Source: Thermomonas sp. (GTDB lineage Bacteria > Pseudomonadota > Gammaproteobacteria > Xanthomonadales > Xanthomonadaceae). From it: a stretch of 7,527 bases of DNA. The number at the start of each line of letters is the position of its first letter. The stretch's first letter is position 1. Positions 1-5,771 of the stretch are shown in pieces. The stretch covers positions 1-7,527 of the forward strand of contig JANJSW010000288.1 of assembly GCA_024711415.1 (NCBI GenBank). The letters run 5' to 3'. The notes beneath the pieces were generated by a model, which was given only the letters and a program-made list of their open reading frames with translations, ran no database searches and was not told the DNA's origin. The translations under genes and the position numbers were made by a program.

Positions 1-72
1 GCGGCGCTCGCCGCGACGGCGCTCCGGCCCGGTGTAACCGACGCGGTATTTCGGTTCCCTGGAATGAAACAT
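1..72 (-). CDS. Start of a small arginine-rich protein, partial
   Basis: Only the first 24 codons are inside the window; the reading frame is open to base 1. It begins MFHSREPKYRVGY and continues into an arginine/glutamate-rich stretch (TGPERRRGERR). The start is supported by a purine-rich GGGAGAGAGG just upstream of the ATG on the minus strand, ending three bases before it. It lies 50 bases downstream of the DUF819 stop codon in the same direction, so it may be the last gene of that transcript. The product is not recognised and no domain can be assigned from so little sequence. A plus-strand frame is also open across these bases, so the call depends on the ribosome site and on co-orientation. 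Confidence 0.45.
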   Translation of the reverse strand, partial: MFHSREPKYRVGYTGPERRRGERR

Positions 73-85
73 CGGCCTCTCTCCC

Positions 86-102
86 GGGCGGTACGGCCGC
101 CC
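86..102 (-). other. Small stem-loop between the DUF819 gene and the left-edge gene
   Basis: A six-base-pair inverted repeat (GGGCGG at 86-91, CCGCCC at 97-102) has a five-base loop. On the minus strand it sits about 20 bases after the DUF819 stop and directly before the purine-rich ribosome site of the next gene. No T-run follows, so it is a poor intrinsic terminator. It could affect ribosome access to the next start. In DNA this GC-rich such a repeat may also arise by chance. Confidence 0.25.
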
Positions 103-122
103 CATGACGAGCAACGAAGTTT

Positions 123-1376
123 TCAGCCGGCGCCGGCCAGCGCGCGCAGCATCAACCCGGTGAAATAGGCCAGCACGGTGCCGGTGGCATAGCCCAGCGT
201 GCCCAGCAGCGCGCCTACCGGCGCCAGCGAGCGATGGAAGGCCGAGGCCACCACCGGCGCGCTGGCCGGGCCGCCGATGTGGCTCTGCGAGCCGATCGCG
301 AAATAGAAGAACGGCACGTTCAGCAGGCGCCCGACCATCCACAGCAGGACCACGTGAATGGCCAGCCAGACCATGCCCAGCAGGAACAGCAGCGGCTTGT
401 CGAACAGCGCGCCGATTTCCATCTGCATGCCGATGGCCGCGATCAGGAAATACAGCAACAGGGTGCCGATGGTCGAAGCACCGGCGCCCTCCAGCGCGCG
501 CGCGCGGGTGAAGCTGAGGCCCAAGCCGGCCAGCGTGCACAGGCCGATCACCCACACGAACGGCTGGTCCAGGCTGACCGTGTGCGCCCAGCCGACGTTG
601 GCGCCGAACCACGCAGACAGCGGCTCGGCCAGCGCGTGCGCCAGCCCGACCGCGCCGAAGGCGATGCCCACGATCACCATCATGTCGGCCAGCGTCGGGA
701 TGCGCTCGTGCTGGGCGCGATACGCCTCCATCCGCTGCTTCAGGTCGTCCAGCGCGGCGGTGTCGGCGCCGCTGCGGGCGTCGATGCGCGCGGCCCGCTG
801 CGCCATGAACAGCAGCAGCGCCATCCATGCGTAGCCCACGCCCACGTCGACCACCGCGAACTGGCCGAAGGTGGTGGCATCGACGTCGAAGATCTCCTTC
901 ATCGCCATCATGTTGGCGCCGCCGCCGATCCAGCTGCCGGCCAGCGCCGCCATCCCGGCCCAGGTATCGCCGGCCATGGTTTCCGGCGCGATCGCGCGCA
1001 TCGCCAGGAACGACAGCACCGCGCCCAGCATGATGCTGGCCGAGGTCGCCGCGTACATCGCCAGCAGCTTGGGGCCAAGCCGCAGGATCGCCTTCAGGTC
1101 CACCGACAGGGTCAGCAGCACCAGCGCGGCCGGCAGCAGCACGCGGCTGGCCACCGGGTTGTAGAGCTTGCTGTGGGCGCCATCGATCAGGCCGATCGAG
1201 TTGTAGATGCCCGGCAACAGGTAGCACAGCAGCAGCGGCGGCACGACGTTGTAGAAGCGCTGCCAGCCGCCCGGCTTCGATGCGGTCCAGAACACCATGC
1301 CCAGCGTGCCTGCGATCAACCCGAAGATGACGATGTCGTTGTCGATCAGTGGGGCGGGGACTACCGCTGCCGTCAT
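123..1376 (-). CDS. DUF819 family integral membrane protein, putative transporter
   Basis: The 417-residue, very hydrophobic inner-membrane protein matches the DUF819 family (PF05684, B. subtilis YjcL type) in length and motifs. Roughly ten or more membrane segments are visible, with a charged cytoplasm-like linker around residues 193-227 (RAARIDARSG..LKQRMEAYRAQHERIP). Two glycine-rich motifs stand out: GSWIGGGANMMAMKEIF at 147-163 and GSQSHIGGPASAPVVASAF at 362-380. Each follows a similar hydrophobic stretch, suggesting two homologous halves, as in several secondary transporters. The ATG at 1376 is chosen because AGAGGA lies at a suitable distance upstream; a GTG 26 codons earlier adds a hydrophilic extension with no such site. 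Transport activity and substrate are inference; family members are generally uncharacterised. It lies 116 bases downstream of the S9 peptidase gene in the same direction. Confidence 0.85.
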   Translation of the reverse strand: MTAAVVPAPLIDNDIVIFGLIAGTLGMVFWTASKPGGWQRFYNVVPPLLLCYLLPGIYNSIGLIDGAHSKLYNPVASRVLLPAALVLLTLSVDLKAILRLGPKLLAMYAATSASIMLGAVLSFLAMRAIAPETMAGDTWAGMAALAGSWIGGGANMMAMKEIFDVDATTFGQFAVVDVGVGYAWMALLLFMAQRAARIDARSGADTAALDDLKQRMEAYRAQHERIPTLADMMVIVGIAFGAVGLAHALAEPLSAWFGANVGWAHTVSLDQPFVWVIGLCTLAGLGLSFTRARALEGAGASTIGTLLLYFLIAAIGMQMEIGALFDKPLLFLLGMVWLAIHVVLLWMVGRLLNVPFFYFAIGSQSHIGGPASAPVVASAFHRSLAPVGALLGTLGYATGTVLAYFTGLMLRALAGAG

Positions 1377-1401
1377 GCCTTGGATTTCCTCTGGGTTGCC
1401 T

Positions 1402-1419
1402 GCGGCACCTGCTTGCCGC
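1402..1419 (-). other. Short hairpin in the leader of the DUF819 gene
   Basis: GCGGCA at 1402-1407 pairs with TGCCGC at 1414-1419 around a six-base loop. On the minus strand it ends 25 bases before the DUF819 ATG, upstream of the AGAGGA ribosome site. No T-run follows. It may be a leader structure, or chance pairing in GC-rich DNA. Confidence 0.2.
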
Positions 1420-1443
1420 CGCCTGCCGTGCGCGGACGTGGAG

Positions 1444-1476
1444 GGCCCGGGCACGCCGCTGCGGCGAACCCGGGCC
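1444..1476 (-). terminator. GC-rich nested stem-loop after the S9 peptidase gene
   Basis: GGCCCGGG (1444-1451) pairs with CCCGGGCC (1469-1476). Inside the loop a second arm pair, CGCCG (1454-1458) and CGGCG (1462-1466), closes on a three-base loop. The structure begins 16 bases after the S9 stop codon at 1493, where a transcript-end structure is expected. On the minus strand it is followed by CTCCACGTCC, with no U-tract, so classical intrinsic termination is doubtful. It may instead pause polymerase or protect the 3' end of the upstream message. Because both arms contain the self-complementary CCCGGG, other pairings are possible. Confidence 0.35.
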
Positions 1477-1492
1477 TTGGCCTATCGCCGTT

Positions 1493-3559
1493 TTACTGAC
1501 CGATGTGCTGCTTCAGCCAGGCGTTGACCGTGTCGTGCCACTGCACGCTGTTCTGCGGCTTCAGCACCCAGTGGTTCTCGTCCGGGAAGTACAGGAACTG
1601 CGACGCCACGCCCTTGCGCTGGTTGGCGGTGAACAGCGCGATGCCCTGCTCCACCGGGATGCGGAAGTCCTGCTGGCCGTGGATCACCAGCATCGGCACC
1701 TTGAAGTTGGCAACAAAGTTGGCCGGGTTGAACTTCTGGTAGCCGGCCGGGTTGTCGTACGGCGTGCCGCCGTTCTCCCACTCGCTGAACCAGAGTTCCT
1801 CGGTGGCATAGCCCATGGCGTTGTTCTCGAACACGCCGTCGTGGCTGACCAGGCACTTCCACGGCTCGTTCCAGTTGCCGGCGATCCAGTTGACCATGAA
1901 GCCGCCGTAGCTGGCGCCGAGCGCGCAGGCCTTGCCACCGTCGAGGAAGGCGTACTTCCGTTGCGCCGCGGCCCAGCCCTTCTGCAGGTCCTCCAGCGGG
2001 CGGTCGCCCCAATGGCCGCTGATCGCGTCGGTGAACGCCTGACCGTAGCCGGTGCTGCCATGGAAGTCGATCATCACCACCGCATAGCCTTGGCCCGCAT
2101 AGGTCTGCGGGTTCCAGCGATAGCTCCAGCCGTTGCCGAAGCTGCCCTGCGGGCCACCGTGGATCAGGAAGGCGACCGGGTACTTCTTCCCGGGTTCAAA
2201 GTTCCACGGCTTGACCACGTAGCCGTGCACGGTCTCGCCGTTCCAGCCGATGAAGTCGAACTGCTCGAACGCCCCCCAGGCCACGTCCGGCAGCATCTGC
2301 GACGCAGACGGCGTGATCGCGCGGACCGGCGCCTTGCCGTCCGGGCTGGTGGTGGCGATGACATCGCCGGTCTGCAGCGTGTTGCGCGAGAACGCCAGCG
2401 TCGGACCGGCCAGGTCGAAGGCCGAAATGCTGCCGTCCTTCACCACGCTTTCCACTTCGCCATTGGCCAGCGAGACGCGGAACAGCGGATGCTGGCCAAG
2501 CTCCTGCGCGGTGGTGTAGATCCACTTGCCGTCGGCGGACAGGGTGATCCCGTCGGCGGAGGCATCCCAGCGCGGCGCGATCTCCTTCGTCTTGCCGGAG
2601 GCGATGTCCATCGCCATCAGCGCGAAGCGGTCGGCCTCGAAGCCCGGGCGCGCCATCGCGCGGTAGTACAAGGTCTTGCCGTCGGCGGAAAACACCGGGC
2701 CGGCGTCCCAGGCCTTGTTGGCGGCGGTCAGGTTGCGTGCGCCGCTGCCGTCGGCATTGACCAGCCAGAGGTCGAAGTTGGTGCTCCACGGCTCCTCGCG
2801 GTTCGACTGACGCACGCTCATCGCCACCGACTTGCCGTCGGGCGACCAAGCGAAATCGGACAGGTCACCGAACGGCTTGGACGGGATGTCGCCGTGGACG
2901 TCGCCGCTGAGCAGCGTGGCCGAAGTGAGCATCGCGTCGCCGCCCAGCGTTGCCGCGAACACGCGGTTCAGGCGGCCGTCGTTCCACGCATCCCAGTGGC
3001 GGATGAACATGCGGTCGAACAGCAGGCCCGTACTCTTGCGGGCGGCCTCGTCGTCGAGCTTCTTCTTCGTGCAGGCCAGGTCGGCCTTGCAGTCCGGGAA
3101 CACCGCGAACGCCAGCGCCACCTGCTTGCCATCGGGCGAGAGCTTGTAGCCGTCCACGTCGAGGGCGAAGTCGGTCAGGCGCTTCGCTTCGCCGCCGGCC
3201 GCGGGCATCGCGTACAGCTGCATCGAGCCGGACTTCGCGCTCATGAAGTACAGCGTCGTGCCGTCGGCCGAGAACGCCGGCGAATTCACGCTCCAGCCTG
3301 CCGGCGACAGCTGCTTCGGCGGCGCGTTGTCGCGCGTCACCAGGTTGCGCATCCACAGGGTGGTGGCCGACTTGTTCGTCTCCTTGTCGACCGTGCGCTT
3401 GACGAACACCAGCACGCGCCCGTCCGGCGACAGCGTAGGCGCGGAATGGCGGTCCATGTAGGCCATGTCGCGCACTTCGAAGCCGCGCTGGGCGGCATTG
3501 GCGGCGGCGGGCAAGGACAGCGCAAGGGCGAGCGGGAGGATGGCGTGGCGAAGAGTCAT
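1493..3559 (-). CDS. Secreted S9 family serine peptidase, dipeptidyl peptidase 5-like
   Basis: The 688-residue protein has a signal peptide (MTLRHAILPLALALSLPAAANA, cleavage near 22-23), so it should act in the periplasm or outside the cell. Residues about 25-430 form a beta-propeller with repeated SPDG/SADG turns (near 44, 98, 141, 239, 291, 341). The C-terminal alpha/beta-hydrolase domain carries HGGP at 467-470 and a complete triad: Ser550 in GASYGG, Asp631 in HGQQDFR, and His663 in DENHW. This order, spacing and length match the S9 family and are closest to dipeptidyl peptidase 5, which removes N-terminal dipeptides. Assignment to DPP5 rather than another S9 aminopeptidase is inference. 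Cys157/Cys163 and Cys545/Cys569 could form disulfides after export. The start at 3559 is fixed by the signal peptide, with a weak GGAA upstream; the frame stays open far upstream, inside the transporter gene, but only as a shadow. It follows the OPT gene after 59 bases. Confidence 0.93.
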   Translation of the reverse strand: MTLRHAILPLALALSLPAAANAAQRGFEVRDMAYMDRHSAPTLSPDGRVLVFVKRTVDKETNKSATTLWMRNLVTRDNAPPKQLSPAGWSVNSPAFSADGTTLYFMSAKSGSMQLYAMPAAGGEAKRLTDFALDVDGYKLSPDGKQVALAFAVFPDCKADLACTKKKLDDEAARKSTGLLFDRMFIRHWDAWNDGRLNRVFAATLGGDAMLTSATLLSGDVHGDIPSKPFGDLSDFAWSPDGKSVAMSVRQSNREEPWSTNFDLWLVNADGSGARNLTAANKAWDAGPVFSADGKTLYYRAMARPGFEADRFALMAMDIASGKTKEIAPRWDASADGITLSADGKWIYTTAQELGQHPLFRVSLANGEVESVVKDGSISAFDLAGPTLAFSRNTLQTGDVIATTSPDGKAPVRAITPSASQMLPDVAWGAFEQFDFIGWNGETVHGYVVKPWNFEPGKKYPVAFLIHGGPQGSFGNGWSYRWNPQTYAGQGYAVVMIDFHGSTGYGQAFTDAISGHWGDRPLEDLQKGWAAAQRKYAFLDGGKACALGASYGGFMVNWIAGNWNEPWKCLVSHDGVFENNAMGYATEELWFSEWENGGTPYDNPAGYQKFNPANFVANFKVPMLVIHGQQDFRIPVEQGIALFTANQRKGVASQFLYFPDENHWVLKPQNSVQWHDTVNAWLKQHIGQ

Positions 3560-3588
3560 GGCGATGGTTCCGTGCAGCGGAAAATGAA

Positions 3589-3612
3589 GACGCCCGCGCG
3601 AACGCGGGCGTC
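3589..3612 (-). terminator. UUCG-loop hairpin between the OPT and S9 genes, likely (partial) terminator
   Basis: A perfect ten-base-pair inverted repeat (GACGCCCGCG and CGCGGGCGTC) encloses four bases that read TTCG on the minus strand. On that strand it starts 6 bases after the OPT stop codon and is followed by TTCATTTTCC, an interrupted U-rich tail. This is the layout of a Rho-independent terminator. The S9 ATG lies only 29 bases beyond the stem, with no clear promoter in between. The hairpin is therefore more likely a leaky terminator or an mRNA-stabilising 3' end that lowers S9 expression relative to OPT. Confidence 0.6.
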
Positions 3613-3618
3613 GATGGA

Positions 3619-5589
3619 TCAGGCGTTCGGGTTGGCCTTGGCGCCGGTGCGGTAGAGCAGCCAACCGATCACCGCCAGCACCGCCAGACCGACCCACTTG
3701 CCCTGCTGGAGGGCTTCCGGCAGGGCGATCACGTCGGCGCGGCCGGAAACCACGATCGGGATGGCGATGAAGATCCCCATCAGCGCCTCGCCGGTGATCA
3801 GGCCGGCGGCGAACAGGGTGCCGGGGCGATGCAGGCGGTCGCGCGCGGCTTCGTCGTGGGTGCCGACCATGCCATGGCGCTTCTCCACCAGGTACGCCAA
3901 CAGCCCGCCCAGGAAGATCGGCACCATCAGCTCCAGCGGCAGGTAGATGCCGATGGCCGCGGCCAGCACCGGCACGCGGAAGGTCTTGCCGGTGGCCTTC
4001 AGCCACTCGTCGATCGCGATGATCACCGCGCCGACCACCGCGCCGAGGCCGATGATCGTCCACGGCAGCTCGCCGCCGAACATGCCCTTGGCCACCGATG
4101 CCATCAGCGTGGCCTGCGGCGCCGACAGCGCGTTGGGATGCTCGGGCGTGGGCGCGCCGATGCCGTAGGCCTGCGCCAGCAGGTTCAGCACCGGCGCCAT
4201 GATCAGCGCGCAGGAGAACGCACCGATGCCCAGCATCAGCTGCTGCTTCCACGGCGTGGCGCCGACGATGTAGCCGGCTTTGAGATCCTGCAGGTTGTCG
4301 CCGCCGACCGCCGCCGCGCAGCACACCACCGCGCCGATCATGATCGCGGCGACTGCGCCCAGCGGCGCGCCGGACGCGCCCACCGCCATCTTGCCGCCCT
4401 CGCCCAGCAGCACCAGCAGCACGGCGGAAGCAAACAGGATGGTGGCGATCGTGATGCCGGACACCGGGTTGTTGGAGGAGCCAACGAGGCCGGCTAGGTA
4501 GGCCGACACCGACACGAACAGGAAGCCGGCGACGATCATGATGATCGCCATCGGGATGCTCACGCTCCACATGCCGACGATGGCCTGGTACAGCAGCAGC
4601 AGCGGCACCACGAAGGCGATCAGCGCCACCAGCATCCACTTCATCGGCAGGTCGCGCTCGGTCTCGGCCACCCGTTCGCCACTGCCCTTGCGCGCTGCGG
4701 CAATGCCGCTCTTCACGCCGGACAGCAGCGACTTGCGCAGCGATAACAGCGTCCACACGCCACCGATCAACATCGCGCCGACCCCGAGGTAGCGGATCTT
4801 GGCCGACCAGATCGCACCGGCGATGTCCTCAGCGCCCGCGCCGGCAATGCTGGTGGCCAGCGCCGGGTCGGTATCGAGGAAGAACATGTGGTACAGCGGG
4901 ATGGCGATGTGCCAGGACAGGATCGAGCCGGAGACGACGACGATCCCGATGTTGAGCCCGACGATGTAGCCCACGCCCAGCAGCGCCGGCGACAGGTTGG
5001 TGCCCATGTAGCCCAGGTACTTGCCGAAGAAGCCGGCGCCCGCGGCGGTATCCGGGATCAGGCGCATGCCGCTGGCGGCAGCGGCCTTGATCAGCCCGCC
5101 CAGCGTCGCCGACAGGGCCAGGATCTTCAGGCCGGGGCCGGGGTTCTCACCCGCCTTCAGCACTTCCGCGGCCGCCTTGCCTTCCGGGAACGGCAGCGGC
5201 TCCTCGACGATCATCGAGCGCCGCAGCGGCACCGAGAACAGCACGCCGAGCAGGCCGCCGAGGCCGGCGATCGCCAGTACCCAGGAGTATTTGAAGTCGT
5301 CCCAGTAGCCCAGGATGATCAGTGCCGGGATCGTGAAGATCACGCCCGCCGCGATCGACGAACCCGCGGACGCACCGGTCTGCACGATGTTGTTTTCGAG
5401 GATCGTGCCGCCGCCGAGCAGCCGGAGCACACCCATCGAGACGACCGCGGCGGGAATCGCGGTGGCGATGGTCAGCCCGGCGAACAGGCCGAGATAGGCG
5501 TTGGCGGCGGACAGGATCACCGCCAGCACGATCGCCAGGATCACCGCGCGCAGGGTCAGCTGCGGCACGGCTTTGGCAGGGTTCGACAT
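3619..5589 (-). CDS. OPT family oligopeptide transporter
   Basis: This 656-residue inner-membrane protein has about 15-16 hydrophobic segments and is typical in length for the bacterial branch of the OPT family (TIGR00733 type). These carriers import short peptides, and in some branches metal-chelate complexes, driven by the proton gradient. Hallmarks include NAYLGLFAGLTIATAIPAA at 30-48, ENPGPGLKI at 148-156, GSSNNPVSG at 370-378, GDNLQDLKAGYIVGATP at 430-446 and GLITGEALMG at 596-605. The ATG at 5589 is chosen because GAGGA lies six bases before it; a TTG eight codons upstream lacks such support. It is the first gene of the minus-strand block and precedes the secreted S9 peptidase, which fits a role in taking up peptidase products. 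The substrate range cannot be read from sequence; metal-chelate transport is the main alternative. Confidence 0.93.
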   Translation of the reverse strand: MSNPAKAVPQLTLRAVILAIVLAVILSAANAYLGLFAGLTIATAIPAAVVSMGVLRLLGGGTILENNIVQTGASAGSSIAAGVIFTIPALIILGYWDDFKYSWVLAIAGLGGLLGVLFSVPLRRSMIVEEPLPFPEGKAAAEVLKAGENPGPGLKILALSATLGGLIKAAAASGMRLIPDTAAGAGFFGKYLGYMGTNLSPALLGVGYIVGLNIGIVVVSGSILSWHIAIPLYHMFFLDTDPALATSIAGAGAEDIAGAIWSAKIRYLGVGAMLIGGVWTLLSLRKSLLSGVKSGIAAARKGSGERVAETERDLPMKWMLVALIAFVVPLLLLYQAIVGMWSVSIPMAIIMIVAGFLFVSVSAYLAGLVGSSNNPVSGITIATILFASAVLLVLLGEGGKMAVGASGAPLGAVAAIMIGAVVCCAAAVGGDNLQDLKAGYIVGATPWKQQLMLGIGAFSCALIMAPVLNLLAQAYGIGAPTPEHPNALSAPQATLMASVAKGMFGGELPWTIIGLGAVVGAVIIAIDEWLKATGKTFRVPVLAAAIGIYLPLELMVPIFLGGLLAYLVEKRHGMVGTHDEAARDRLHRPGTLFAAGLITGEALMGIFIAIPIVVSGRADVIALPEALQQGKWVGLAVLAVIGWLLYRTGAKANPNA

Positions 5590-5620
5590 CGGACGTCCTC
5601 GTCGGGAAGGCAAGCGAAGA

Positions 5621-5649
5621 AACGTAGCGGCTGCGGGGCGGCAAGTCCA
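5621..5649 (-). promoter_or_regulatory. Weak candidate promoter for the OPT gene
   Basis: On the minus strand TGGACT (5644-5649) and TACGTT (5621-5626) are separated by 17 bases. They match the sigma-70 -35 and -10 consensus at four and three of six positions. The -10 lies about 31 bases before the OPT ATG. The match is poor and the region is GC-rich, so this is only the best candidate seen by eye. Confidence 0.22.
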
Positions 5650-5677
5650 GTCCGGCCGGTCCCGGCCGGCGCCCCGC
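5633..5677. repeat. Nested inverted repeat in the divergent intergenic region
   Basis: The outer arms GCGGGGCG (5633-5640) and CGCCCCGC (5670-5677) are perfect complements. Within them CCGGCCG (5652-5658) pairs with CGGCCGG (5663-5669) around a four-base loop, directly against the right outer arm. CCGGCCGG also occurs as a direct repeat (5652-5659 and 5662-5669, ten bases apart, about one helical turn). The element overlaps the candidate OPT -35 region. It could be a regulator site or an RNA structure in the OPT leader. No known operator is recognised. Confidence 0.4.
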
Positions 5678-5728
5678 CATGGGGTGAAGTCGCGCTGAAC
5701 CGGCGTGGCCGGCAGCGTCGGAACCCGC

Positions 5729-5737
5729 TGCTAAACT
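5729..5737 (+). promoter_or_regulatory. Extended -10 promoter element for the M13 peptidase gene
   Basis: TGCTAAACT reads as an extended -10 (TGn followed by TAAACT, four of six matches to TATAAT), 34 bases before the M13 start codon. GCTAAACTCG-like cores are, from general familiarity, common upstream of genes in xanthomonad-type genomes. No convincing -35 is present at the usual distance, which is tolerable for an extended -10. The implied transcript would have a 5' leader of roughly 25-30 bases containing a run of seven C (5747-5753). Confidence 0.45.
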
Positions 5738-5771
5738 CGGGCGCTTCCCCCCCGCGAACGAGATCCGCCGC

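Noticed and set aside
1377..1454. An N-terminal extension of the DUF819 protein from a GTG at 1454
   Set aside because: The extra 26 residues are hydrophilic, overlap the GC-rich stem-loop region, and lack a good ribosome site. The ATG at 1376 has AGAGGA upstream.
234..1499. A 421-codon plus-strand frame opposite the DUF819 gene
   Set aside because: The product is His/Gln/Arg-rich with no motif, whereas the opposite strand encodes a coherent membrane protein with family motifs.
1349..3655. A 768-codon open frame on the plus strand opposite the S9 gene
   Set aside because: It is antisense to a protein with a complete catalytic triad and signal peptide. Its translation is low-complexity Arg/His/Ala/Val-rich, as expected when high-GC codons are read backwards, and it has no domains.
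3829..4497. Plus-strand frame opposite the OPT gene as a possible second gene
   Set aside because: Its His/Arg/Gln-rich composition is typical of antisense reading of hydrophobic membrane codons; there is no start context or domain.
3560..4756. Upstream extension of the S9 reading frame to about 1087 codons
   Set aside because: The extension lies in another frame of the OPT gene and has Arg/Gly-rich shadow composition. The signal peptide directly after the ATG at 3559 marks the true start.
5590..5613. TTG start for the OPT protein eight codons upstream
   Set aside because: The ATG at 5589 has GAGGA six bases upstream and begins close to the first membrane helix; the TTG has no comparable site.
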